Part shown: piece by piece, positions 16,174 to 23,829 of the stretch
Numbering within the stretch: the stretch's first letter is position 1
How the letters are laid out: each line of letters starts with the position of its first letter
DNA from: Pseudomonadota bacterium
GTDB taxonomy: Bacteria; Myxococcota; UBA9042; PHBI01
Assembly: GCA_005772945.1 (NCBI GenBank)
Contig: SXIE01000432.1
Span: forward strand, 1 to 24,439
Reading direction: 5' to 3'
DNA: 24,439 nucleotides
Position numbers and translations under genes: made by a program
The notes under the pieces: model-generated
What the model was told of the DNA's origin: nothing
The model's input: the letters and a program-made list of their open reading frames with translations, nothing else
Database searches by the model: none

Positions 16174-17519
16174 GGGGGGGCTCCGTCGCGGGTCGCGGGC
16201 TTGCGTTGCTCGCCTTGGTCGCCTGCCTCACGACCGGGAGTGCGCGCGCCGGTACCTACGACATCTTCGGCGACACGCCGCGCGACATCGGCATGGGCGG
16301 CGCGATGACCGCCGCCGTCATCGGCTACAGCGCGCTGTTCTACAATCCGGCCGCGTTGACGCTCGACCACGCGCACATGCTCGGGTTCGGTTTTCACCTG
16401 TCGGTGCCGGCCCTCGAGGTCGAGCGCGAGCACGCGACCTCCGAGTCGCCGACCACGCTGCCCGAGACCCACTTCGGCGCGACGCTCGGTTGGGTCAAGC
16501 CCTTCGGCGGCATCTTCGACGAGCGCCTCGCGGTCGGCCTCTCGCTCTCGCTGCCCCTTCAGAGGCTGGCGCGCGTGCAGGGGATCGACCCCGAGTCGCC
16601 ACAGTTCTATTTGTTTCAGAACCTGCAGGACAAGCTGCTCATCAATCTCGGCGCCGCCTACGACATCACCGACTGGCTCAGCGTCGGCATCGGCGGTCAG
16701 ATTCTGGCCGACATCGCGGGCTCGGCCACCCTCGACATCGACATCCTCGGCGGCACCTTCGATCGGCGCGAGCTCGCGGTCGAGCTGGCACCTTCCTTCG
16801 CGCCGTTTGCCGGGATCCACATTCGGCCGCCGTTGGGCGCCCATGGCGGACAGATCAAGATCGGCGTCGCCTTCCGCGGCGCCAGCTCGCTGCGCTTTCA
16901 GCTCCCGGTGCTGGTGAGCGAGGGTGACGCCCTCTCGCTCAAGATCAACGTCTCGCAGACGGTCCTCTACACCCCGAACGAGCTGGCGTTCGGCCTCTCG
17001 TACACCCTCGATGCGCCGGCTATCACGTTCGCGCTCGACCTCACCTACGCGCTCTGGTCCGACGCCCCCGATCCGTCCCCGCGTCTCTCGGTCGAGATCA
17101 CCGGCAAGCTGCTCGCGGGCTTCGGGCTCGACCACGCGCTCGATCTGTCGACGCGCTCGGCGCCGATCGATCTCGGCTTCAGCGACACCGTCACGATCCG
17201 CGGCGGCATCGAATGGCAGGCGCTCGACTGGCTCACGGTGCGCGGCGGCTACTTCTTCCGACCGACCCCGGCACCCCTTCAGACGGGCTCGACCGCCTAT
17301 CTCGACAACGACGCCCACGTCGTGTCGCTCGGCCTCGGGTTCTCGCTGCGCTCGCCGCTGCAGGACAAGCGGGCCATCGTGGATTTCGACCTGTCGGCGC
17401 AGGCGTCGATCCTGCCGCGCCGCACGGTGTATCGATCGGACGCGGGGAATCCCGTCGGCGATCTGAGCCATGGCGGCGTCATGTGGCATTTCGGCGTCTC
17501 GGCGCTGCACCGCTTCTGA
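16170..17519 (+). CDS. FadL/OmpP1-type outer-membrane beta-barrel protein
   Basis: A 449-residue outer-membrane protein. The signal peptide (residues 1-27) ends in ARA, and the mature protein starts GTYDIFGDT. The following RDIGMGGAMTAAVIGYSALFYNPAAL is the hallmark of the FadL/OmpP1/TodX family, whose members pass hydrophobic or small organic substrates across the outer membrane. Alternating hydrophobic strands fill the rest and the protein ends in Phe (SALHRF), the usual beta-barrel assembly signal. Its ATG overlaps the lipoprotein stop, and its stop overlaps the start of yaeQ by one base. Because four salvage genes sit just upstream in the same direction, a role in uptake of nucleosides or nucleic-acid breakdown products is possible; hydrocarbon or fatty-acid transport is the family default. 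Confidence 0.88.
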   Translation: MRGGSVAGRGLALLALVACLTTGSARAGTYDIFGDTPRDIGMGGAMTAAVIGYSALFYNPAALTLDHAHMLGFGFHLSVPALEVEREHATSESPTTLPETHFGATLGWVKPFGGIFDERLAVGLSLSLPLQRLARVQGIDPESPQFYLFQNLQDKLLINLGAAYDITDWLSVGIGGQILADIAGSATLDIDILGGTFDRRELAVELAPSFAPFAGIHIRPPLGAHGGQIKIGVAFRGASSLRFQLPVLVSEGDALSLKINVSQTVLYTPNELAFGLSYTLDAPAITFALDLTYALWSDAPDPSPRLSVEITGKLLAGFGLDHALDLSTRSAPIDLGFSDTVTIRGGIEWQALDWLTVRGGYFFRPTPAPLQTGSTAYLDNDAHVVSLGLGFSLRSPLQDKRAIVDFDLSAQASILPRRTVYRSDAGNPVGDLSHGGVMWHFGVSALHRF

Positions 17520-18085
17520 TGGCCCTTCCCGCCACCATGCACCAGATCGTGATCGCGCTCTCGGACATCGACCGGGGCGTCTACGAGACGCTCGAATTGC
17601 GGGTGGCGCGGCATCCGTCCGAGACCGTCCGCTACATGCTGACGCGTGTCCTAGCCTATGCGCTGTCCTACGAAGACGGGATCGCCTTCAGCAAGGGCGG
17701 CCTGTCGTCGCCCGATGAAGCGCCCGTCAGCATCCACGATCCCACCGGGATCCTCGTCGCCTGGATCGACATCGGGCAACCCTCGGCCGAGCGGCTGCAT
17801 CGGGCGTCGAAGGCCGCGCGCCGCGTCGCGCTCTTCACCACGACCGACCTCGCCCAGATTCAGCGCGAGGCCGCCAAGGCCGCCATTCACCGCGCCGAGC
17901 ACCTCGCGCTGTGCCGCATTGATCCGCAGTTCATCGACGCGCTCGAGCCGCTCGTCGGGCGCCGGCTCGAGCTCGAGCTCGTGCGCACCGAAGGGCGGCT
18001 CTATGCGACCGTTCAAGGTGCGCCCGGGGAGCGCGCGACGCACCTCGAGGGCGCGCTCGAAGAAACGACGCTGGCGGGTTCGTAG
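17519..18085 (+). CDS. yaeQ: YaeQ family protein
   Basis: A 188-residue cytosolic protein whose length and sequence fit YaeQ (about 181 residues in E. coli). Recognisable parts are the N-terminal LSDIDRGVYETLELRVARHPSET, YALSYEDGIAFSKGGLSSPDE and GILVAWIDIGQPSAERLHRA. YaeQ has a PD-(D/E)xK nuclease-like fold; its biological function is not established. The start ATG at 17519 shares its A with the TGA of the porin gene (TGATG), so it is translated by coupling; a second ATG at 17537 is a less likely start. It ends the plus-strand run and converges with a minus-strand lipoprotein gene 37 bases away. No terminator was seen in that short gap. Confidence 0.92.
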   Translation: MALPATMHQIVIALSDIDRGVYETLELRVARHPSETVRYMLTRVLAYALSYEDGIAFSKGGLSSPDEAPVSIHDPTGILVAWIDIGQPSAERLHRASKAARRVALFTTTDLAQIQREAAKAAIHRAEHLALCRIDPQFIDALEPLVGRRLELELVRTEGRLYATVQGAPGERATHLEGALEETTLAGS

Positions 18086-18122
18086 ACCGAACCAGCGTGC
18101 GGGCCGGGCGCGTCGACGAGGC

Positions 18123-18884
18123 TCATGGGCTCCCGATCACCGAGACGAGCGTGGTGCCCGACGCACGATCCGGGATGACGGAGACGACCGTCCATTCGCC
18201 TCGCGGCTGAGCGCCTTCGTGCGTGAACATGCAGTAGGGAGAGGCCGCGCCGTCGGTGGTGTCGCCGACCTTGCTCACGCCGGCCGCGAACTCGCGGGTA
18301 GCCTCGCTCTCGGGTCCGGTGCGGACCCCACGCGAGTCCTTCGCGAACAACTCCCGATCGTACCATGCGCAGACCTCGGCGACCGTTTGGCGCGCGTGTG
18401 CCACGAAGATCTCGGGCGTCCGGGTGAAGAGCGTCGCGCCTGGCGGGAGCGGTGCGCCGAAGACGCGTGCCGGGACCCGCGCGGCGTGCGTGTCGACGAG
18501 CGCATTGCGGGTCAGCGTGAGGAGCACGTCGTCACCATAGACGGCGACCGTGACGTAGACGAACGGGGCCGCGTCGCCCTGGAGCGCGAGGCCGTTCGGG
18601 ATCGACGTGAACGGGTACCGCCCGCGCAGCTGCTCGTCATAGAACGCGAGCACCGCGCGCGCCGGCGGCGACGTCAGGTACGACACGCTCGACTGCGTCT
18701 CCGAGAAGAGACGCGCCGCGGCGGGCAGGGGGAAGTCGCCGGTCGGAGCCGTCGGCGAAAGCGCGGGACGCTCGGGCGGCGGTGATCCTGGCGCGTGCCC
18801 TTCAGAGGCGGGTGTGGTGCCGCACGCGCCGAGGCCGACGACAGCGATCAGGACTCCGATCTCACGCGCGGTACGTCGCAGCAT
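18123..18884 (-). CDS. Lipoprotein of unknown function
   Basis: About 253 residues. The ATG at 18884 places a lipobox (GLGACG, Cys21) after a short basic and hydrophobic signal; further in-frame starts at 18905 and 18938 would add residues before the basic segment. After a Pro-rich linker (about 25-50) comes a globular region with FYDEQLRGRYPFTSIPNG, ATLFTRTPEIFVAHARQTVAEVCAWYDREL and a final beta-rich part. The two FYDEQL/WYDREL segments are alike and may be a duplicated domain. No family is recognised. It lies downstream of the cytochrome gene on the same strand but beyond that gene's intrinsic terminator, so it needs its own promoter in 18885-18950. Confidence 0.75.
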   Translation of the reverse strand: MLRRTAREIGVLIAVVGLGACGTTPASEGHAPGSPPPERPALSPTAPTGDFPLPAAARLFSETQSSVSYLTSPPARAVLAFYDEQLRGRYPFTSIPNGLALQGDAAPFVYVTVAVYGDDVLLTLTRNALVDTHAARVPARVFGAPLPPGATLFTRTPEIFVAHARQTVAEVCAWYDRELFAKDSRGVRTGPESEATREFAAGVSKVGDTTDGAASPYCMFTHEGAQPRGEWTVVSVIPDRASGTTLVSVIGSP

Positions 18885-18949
18885 GGCGCGATGATACGGA
18901 GCCATCCGCGCAAGCGCAACGCGAATGGGCGTACCCAAAATGGCTGGTG

Positions 18950-18991
18950 TGCAAACTAAAAAGAAAAGGCCGTGCCCGGGGGCACGGCCTT
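18950..18991 (-). terminator. Intrinsic terminator of the cytochrome gene
   Basis: Arms aaggccgtgcc (18966-18976) and ggcacggcctt (18981-18991) form a perfect 11-bp stem with loop CGGG. On the minus strand the stem is followed by ttttctttttagttt, a strong T-rich tract. It sits 24 nt after the stop of the di-heme cytochrome gene and is the only convincing intrinsic terminator in the window. Confidence 0.92.
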
Positions 18992-19015
18992 CGCGCGGGT
19001 GATCCGATGCGCAGG

Positions 19016-21289
19016 TCAGAGCGTCTCGAGGTACGCGATGAGCGCGGACTTCTGATCGGCCGTGAGGTCGGCCGTGTGTCCCATGGTCTCAGCGGTGCGG
19101 GCGAGCACGGTCTCGAGGTCCCTGGCGCTGCCGTCATGCAGGTACGGCGCTGTGTAGAAGAGGCCCTTGAGGGTCGGCGTGTTGAGGCGCCAGGGCGGCT
19201 TGGCCTCGGGGTCCTGGGCGAGGTGCTGCTGGAAGATCACGCTCTCGAGGGCCGAGCCGGTGCCGACGTCGTGCGCTTCGCCGTCCGTGAAGTGCTCGCT
19301 CGGGCGGTGACAGCTCGCGCACCCGACCTCGGGGTCGTTGAACAGCGCCTTGCCCTGCTCCTGGCGCGCGTCGAGGCGTCCGTCCGGCGCCACGTTCGGG
19401 TTGGCGGGTGCGGTCAGGCCGTGCAGCAGGAACTGCTCGAGGTCCGCGAGCTCGGCCTTGGTGAGCCCGTCGCCGCCCATGCGCTCCACCGTCTGCACCA
19501 TGTTGGACTTCAGCTGCGCCTTGGTGCCACCCCAGTTGAACGGCGCGGTGCCGGCCAGGCGACCGGCGAGCGCCGGCGTCTGACGGGGCCCTTCGGGGAC
19601 GAACCAGGTGAGCTTGTCCTCCGTGCCTTCGAAGTGACACGACGCGCACGCGAACTGACCCGCATGGCTGATGCGGGTGTTGCGCGCGAACGTGAAGACG
19701 CGCGCCCCGCGCCGGACGGCCGCCGGCAGCGGGTCCTTGCCGAAGGCGGCCTCGCGCGTCGCGGTCAGGCGCGCGGGGTGAACGCGCGTGCTGCTCGGGT
19801 TCGGGAAGGCGATGGCGTGCGAGCCGTCGCTCTCCGAGGGCATGGGCATGGCCATGCCCGCGGCTTCGAAGTCCACGCCCTGGGCCGGGGTCGTGGTGTG
19901 CACCTCGGTCGTCACCGGGAACTCGGTCGAGTGCGTGGCGATCGGCAGCGCGAAGAGCGGGCTCAGATCGATCGCGCTGACGGTCAGCGCGTGGTCGTTG
20001 AGGACGTAGGCCGTCATCCCGTCGGGTGCGATGGCGATGGCCCGCGGCGCGCGTCCCGCGCCCATGACCGCGACCGGCGAGCGCAGCGGATCGCCCGAGG
20101 CCGTCGAGAACGCGAGCACGTTATCGGTGCCGTAGCCCGTCACGAAGAGCAGGCTCCACGATGGATGGTGCACGATGTCCGAGGGCTGGTCGATGAGGTG
20201 CGTCAGCGGCTCGCCGGTCAGGCGGTCCTGCACCGGGAAGTCGACGTCCTCGGCCAGCGGCGCGCCGAGGCCGTCGGTGGCCGTCACCCCGAGCTCGACC
20301 GGGCGCGTCGGGATGTTGAACGTCGCGCCGACGCTGCTGGTCGAGCCGTAGCCGCCATCGGAGGGGACGCCGCCGCTGGAGCCAGCGGGCGAACCGTTGG
20401 CGGGCACCATGTCGGCCTCGCTCGGCGGCATCGGGGCGCCATCGGGGCCGGTGTTCACCACCATGGTCGCGCCTGCGAGGAAGTCCGCCTCGTTGCCGGG
20501 CGCCGCCATGACGTGGGCGACGAAGACGCCGCCGGTCTCGGGGCTCACGGCGGCCGCGAGCGCGCGGGTCGACGTGAGGGCATGGATGCGCGCGCCGGTC
20601 ATATGGTCGGCGGGGCTCGCTTGGCGAAGGACCGCCGGCAGCGCGAGCTCGTTCAGCATGAGGCCCTGGTCGTCGAGCGGGATATTGGCCACGTCGGCCT
20701 GCTGATGCACGACCGCGAGCCACTTGTTCGGGCTGACGGCGATGCCGCGTGGCACGTCGAGCGTGCGGATGCGGTCGAGCTCGGCGAGGGTCGTCGTGTC
20801 GAGCGCGACCACTTCGGCGGCCGTCGACATCGTGACGTAGGCGGTCTTGGCGTCGATGGCGAGCGCGATGCCGAAGGGCTCGAGGCCCACCGCGACGCGC
20901 GCGGCGACGGTGAAGTCGGGGCCGACCCGCACGACCTCGCCCGCCCCGCGCACGGTGACGAAGGCGGAGCCGTCCGGGCCGACCACGACCTGCTCGGGGC
21001 GCGCGCCGACGGGGAGGGTCTTGTCGATCGCGAGCGTGGCGCGGTCCATGCGGACCAGCGCGCCGTTGTCGCGGTCGACGACGAAGAGGAAAGCGTCGGT
21101 GGCGGCGAGGCCGTGGCCGCTGGTCCAGGCGGGCAGGCCGCTGCTCGCGAGGGGGCGCGGCGCCTCGGGCATGCTGTTCGGGAACTCGAGCACCGACGGC
21201 GGATGGAGGTTTTCCTCTTTGCCGCAGGCCGCGAAGCCGAGTGACCACAAGCCGAGCGCGCTCAGCACACCTCGAAGCATCCGTCGCAT
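19016..21289 (-). CDS. Beta-propeller di-heme cytochrome c lipoprotein (cytochrome c peroxidase-like)
   Basis: A 757-residue exported redox protein. The ATG at 21289 is supported by GGAGG six bases upstream. The lipobox FAAC gives Cys22. Residues of about 45-480 contain propeller-type repeats of the YVTN kind (GLAATDAFLFVVDRDNGALVRMD, PEQVVVGPDGSAFVTVRGAGEV, PRAIAIAPDGMTAYVLND). The C-terminal third carries two CASCH heme sites (Cys548-His552 and Cys657-His661), with spacing and surrounding sequence (GKALFNDPEVGCASCHRP, LNTPTLKGLFYTAPYLHDGSA) typical of the cytochrome c peroxidase/MauG superfamily. It should work in the periplasm, anchored to a membrane. A Gly/Ser-rich insert near residues 290-330 separates parts of the propeller. 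Its substrate is unknown: peroxide reduction or oxidation of a partner are both possible. It stands alone between its terminator and a 276-bp upstream region. Confidence 0.9.
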   Translation of the reverse strand: MRRMLRGVLSALGLWSLGFAACGKEENLHPPSVLEFPNSMPEAPRPLASSGLPAWTSGHGLAATDAFLFVVDRDNGALVRMDRATLAIDKTLPVGARPEQVVVGPDGSAFVTVRGAGEVVRVGPDFTVAARVAVGLEPFGIALAIDAKTAYVTMSTAAEVVALDTTTLAELDRIRTLDVPRGIAVSPNKWLAVVHQQADVANIPLDDQGLMLNELALPAVLRQASPADHMTGARIHALTSTRALAAAVSPETGGVFVAHVMAAPGNEADFLAGATMVVNTGPDGAPMPPSEADMVPANGSPAGSSGGVPSDGGYGSTSSVGATFNIPTRPVELGVTATDGLGAPLAEDVDFPVQDRLTGEPLTHLIDQPSDIVHHPSWSLLFVTGYGTDNVLAFSTASGDPLRSPVAVMGAGRAPRAIAIAPDGMTAYVLNDHALTVSAIDLSPLFALPIATHSTEFPVTTEVHTTTPAQGVDFEAAGMAMPMPSESDGSHAIAFPNPSSTRVHPARLTATREAAFGKDPLPAAVRRGARVFTFARNTRISHAGQFACASCHFEGTEDKLTWFVPEGPRQTPALAGRLAGTAPFNWGGTKAQLKSNMVQTVERMGGDGLTKAELADLEQFLLHGLTAPANPNVAPDGRLDARQEQGKALFNDPEVGCASCHRPSEHFTDGEAHDVGTGSALESVIFQQHLAQDPEAKPPWRLNTPTLKGLFYTAPYLHDGSARDLETVLARTAETMGHTADLTADQKSALIAYLETL

Positions 21290-21565
21290 GAAAACCTCCA
21301 CCCGACCGGCAAGCGATGAAAGTAGGGGCCGCCGTGTGCGACCGTCAATCTGGGGCGTCGATGCGCGAGGGCCTCCCGAGCCGTCGCCGTGCGCGTCTCG
21401 AGCCATCGAGCAAGGCGTGTGCCGTCGCGCACACCGCGAAAACACAGGCCCTTTGAGACGAATCAAGGCGCCGGGATTGGATAAGTGCTTTCCACCCGCG
21501 CAAAGGTTCCACACCCGAGCCGATCGGCGTGGACACCGGGCGTGCGGCGATCGCGATCGCTGCGT
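21290..21565. other. Intergenic region upstream of the cytochrome gene (276 bp)
   Basis: Both flanking genes are on the minus strand. The region should carry the cytochrome promoter near 21290-21500 and the end of the queD/PTPS transcript. It holds a small inverted repeat (gtgtgc 21417-21422 with gcacac 21429-21434) and a 14-base palindrome gcgatcgcgatcgc (21547-21560) six bases past the PTPS stop. I see no open frame with coding character and no clear terminator. Confidence 0.5.
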
Positions 21566-22117
21566 CTAGCGTGCGTCCGATCGGATCGCGTACACGCCGG
21601 CCTGCCCCGGGCTCTCCTCGACCTGCACTTCGAGTCCGCGCAACCGCGCGTCCGGAATGCGCTGTTCGAGGCCGACGAGGATCTCGCGGGCGATGAAACG
21701 CGCGAGCATCTCGGTCGAGGTGTTCGGGATGTCGAGGATGCGCACGTCACGCCGCGGGAAGCAGAAGTAGCTGCCGTCGCGATGGCGCGCCTCGACGCGG
21801 TCAGGGTGCTCTTCGATCGCGAGGTTCGGGTTCGAGCGCGGGAGCAGCGTCCGGTGGTCGAGGCTGTCGCAGATAGCCTTCACGATCGGCTTGAACTGGA
21901 TGAAGTCGAGGACGACGTTGCCGGCCATCGGCTCGCCCTCGACCGCGACCTCGACCTTGTAATTGTGGCCGTGGAGCTCTTCGCGGCTGCCGTCGCCGAA
22001 GATGAGGAAGTGGGCGGATCCGAAGTTGAAGTACTGCTTGTAGACGCGGACCGAGTAGCGCTCGGTGCCGTCCGCGAGCAGCTTCGCGTGGGTCGGGACC
22101 AGGGGCGCGTCGCTCAT
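21566..22117 (-). CDS. 6-pyruvoyl-tetrahydropterin synthase family protein, PTPS-III type
   Basis: A 183-residue COG0720 protein. Zinc-ligand histidines are in FGSAHFLIF and LHGHNY, and the family's Asp/His and Glu are in SLDHRTL and VEESPG. The residue usually supplying the catalytic cysteine before HGH is missing; instead the sequence is REELHGH, giving the motif ExxHGH. In published work on this family that motif marks PTPS-III, which makes 6-hydroxymethyl-dihydropterin for folate and can replace FolB; the QueD motif is CxxxHGH and BH4-type PTPS has CxxxxxHGH. An insertion of about 25 residues (RSNPNLAIEE...FCFPRRDVRIL) makes it longer than QueD. Its ATG overlaps the queD stop (ATGA), so it is translated by coupling after queD. 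The folate role is inferred from the motif. Confidence 0.88.
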   Translation of the reverse strand: MSDAPLVPTHAKLLADGTERYSVRVYKQYFNFGSAHFLIFGDGSREELHGHNYKVEVAVEGEPMAGNVVLDFIQFKPIVKAICDSLDHRTLLPRSNPNLAIEEHPDRVEARHRDGSYFCFPRRDVRILDIPNTSTEMLARFIAREILVGLEQRIPDARLRGLEVQVEESPGQAGVYAIRSDAR

Positions 22118-22500
22118 CGGTCATCCTTGTGCGGCGGCCGGTCGCCCCGGTAGACGCAGCGCGTGTCGGGCGTCTCGCTGATCGCCACGGCCTCGAGCGG
22201 GGCCAGGTGCGGCGCGAGCGCGCGCCAGATCCAGCGCGCCAGGTGTTCGCTCGTCGGGTTCTCGAGCCCCGGCACGTCGTTCAGATAGCGATGGTCCAAG
22301 GTGGGTCGAATCGACTCCCACGCGTCCGCGATCGCCCCGTAGTCCATGAGCCAGCCGACCGCGGGATCGACCTCGCCGGACAGCGACAGCTCGACCACGA
22401 AGCCGTGGCCGTGGACGTGCGCGCACGGATGGTCGGCGGGGATGGCGGGCAGGCGGCGCGCCGCCTCGAAGCGGAACGTGCGCGTGAGGGTCACGAACAT
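22114..22500 (-). CDS. queD: 6-carboxy-5,6,7,8-tetrahydropterin synthase QueD
   Basis: A 128-residue enzyme that converts dihydroneopterin triphosphate to 6-carboxytetrahydropterin, the second step toward 7-deazaguanine and queuosine in tRNA. The QueD signature CxxxHGH is intact as CAHVHGH (Cys26, His30, His32); the first zinc histidine position is occupied by Ala in FRFEAARRLP, where most members have SAAH, which is a notable deviation. LDHRYLND, NPTSEHLA and ETPDTRC supply the remaining conserved acidic and His residues. Length fits the family (about 120). No other queuosine gene (queC, queE, queF) is in the window. The ATG at 22500 has no clear Shine-Dalgarno site. It lies 70 bases after the PilZ gene and precedes the PTPS-III gene with a four-base overlap. 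Confidence 0.88.
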   Translation of the reverse strand: MFVTLTRTFRFEAARRLPAIPADHPCAHVHGHGFVVELSLSGEVDPAVGWLMDYGAIADAWESIRPTLDHRYLNDVPGLENPTSEHLARWIWRALAPHLAPLEAVAISETPDTRCVYRGDRPPHKDDR

Positions 22501-22570
22501 GGCGCCGAGCTACCAGGGTTCGCGCGCGCCCGCAACGTCCGGAACGCGGCGTCCGCCTGGACGCAGGGGC

Positions 22571-23731
22571 TCAGCGCGCGACGAGCTCCGCGGCGATGAA
22601 GCGCAGGTAGTCCCCGAAGCGCCCGACCTGCCCCGCTTCGTCCACGCGCGCGATGCGCACGACGACGCGATGTCCGCCGCCGCGCGGGCGGGCGCTGCGT
22701 TCCAGGACGTGCGCGTGAATCGTCAGCGCATCGAGCGGGGCCAAGGCGCCGGCGGGTCGCAGGACGATCGGCGTGCCCGGCTCGGGTGCCGAGTCCGTCG
22801 TCCAGAGCGCCGCCAGCTGCGGCGTCAGCTGATCGATGCGCGCCACGAGCGTCGTGGCACCCCACGAGAGCACCATCGCCGGCCGCCGCGCCTCGCGCGT
22901 CGCCGCGCCCGCGCCGCCTGCGTCGCCCGCGCTGGAGGCGGTGAACGCGTCGGCCGGGTCGTGCTCGCTCAGCTTGGGACGCCGGAAAATGGCCGTGAAG
23001 ATCCCGGTGACGCTGCGCCGACGGGAGCGCTTCGTGGGGTCGGAATCGTCGGGCGCGGTGCCCTCCGCGGTGCCAGGATCACGGTAGGCGTTCATCCCGC
23101 GCGGCACGGTGGCGCGCGAGTTGAAGCCTGCACCCCGCTCGGGACGGCTCTCCGGGTGGGCGGACGGGGCGAGGCCGCCGTCGAGGCCCGCGAGCTCGCT
23201 CGCGAGATCGATCTCCACGAGGTCCTCGAGGTCGGCCGGGCTGAGGTCCTCGTCGCTGAAGAACTCGCCGCGTGCGGCGATCGCGGGCACTCGGAAGATG
23301 GCGTGGGCGCCGTTGGTGCGCTCTTCATACGCGATGCCGGCCCCGGGAATGGTCTTGTAGCCGGGATCGAGCGCGCGCAGAAAATCCTCGAGGTGGCCCG
23401 GGTCGGCTTGGGTCGCGATCTCGTGGATGCGGAAGCCGAAGCCGATGTCGGGACGCTCCAGCGTCGGGCGCTCGAGCGTCCAGACGACCTCGCAGCGCAC
23501 CGAGATGTCGACCGCGGCGGCGTTGAAGCGCTCGCGCAGGACGAGCAGCGCGCCGGGGCGCGGCACGGCCGAGGACTTCACGAACGCGCCGCCGAGTCCG
23601 ACGATGGTCGTGACCGCGAAGTGCTCCTCGCCGTTCTGTTCGAAGGTGAAGCGGATGCTCTTGGCGCGGCGCGCAAAGCGGCGTTGCTCGCTCTTCTTGG
23701 GCGCGGACTTGCTCGGAGCTTGGCGACTCAT
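22571..23731 (-). CDS. PilZ-like protein with degenerate c-di-GMP motif
   Basis: A 386-residue, probably cytoplasmic, protein. Residues 15-108 have a PilZ-type pattern: RxxxR (Arg17-Arg21, in RRFARR) followed by IVGLGGAFV (43-51), which aligns with D-x-S-x-x-G of PilZ but has Ile43 and Gly45 in place of Asp and Ser. The strand pattern ending in DIGFGFRIHEI fits the barrel. An acidic central region (about 150-260, EFFSDEDLSPADLEDLVEID) is probably flexible. Residues of about 285-380 (MVLSWGATTLVARI...VVVRIARVD) look like a second barrel of similar plan without the arginine motif. c-di-GMP binding is therefore doubtful; such non-canonical PilZ domains often act in protein contacts, including motility and surface machinery. 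It lies upstream of queD with a 70-base gap. Confidence 0.7.
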   Translation of the reverse strand: MSRQAPSKSAPKKSEQRRFARRAKSIRFTFEQNGEEHFAVTTIVGLGGAFVKSSAVPRPGALLVLRERFNAAAVDISVRCEVVWTLERPTLERPDIGFGFRIHEIATQADPGHLEDFLRALDPGYKTIPGAGIAYEERTNGAHAIFRVPAIAARGEFFSDEDLSPADLEDLVEIDLASELAGLDGGLAPSAHPESRPERGAGFNSRATVPRGMNAYRDPGTAEGTAPDDSDPTKRSRRRSVTGIFTAIFRRPKLSEHDPADAFTASSAGDAGGAGAATREARRPAMVLSWGATTLVARIDQLTPQLAALWTTDSAPEPGTPIVLRPAGALAPLDALTIHAHVLERSARPRGGGHRVVVRIARVDEAGQVGRFGDYLRFIAAELVAR

Positions 23732-23829
23732 GCGGCGGCGATTCTAGGGCAAAACGCGCCTGCGCGCCCGAAATCTCTCGGCGGCTTCGGGGCACGGTGC
23801 GGGCGCCGATCTGCGCCTCGGGGTGGCGC

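Noticed and set aside
18782..21244. An 820-codon plus-strand open frame opposite the cytochrome gene
   Set aside because: Its composition (Arg, Gly, Ala, Asp, His) is that of a GC-rich antisense shadow, while the minus strand shows heme sites, lipobox and Shine-Dalgarno site.
21547..21560. The palindrome gcgatcgcgatcgc as a terminator or HIP1-type site
   Set aside because: It has no loop or T-run for a terminator, and a single GCGATCGC-type palindrome is unremarkable in GC-rich DNA.
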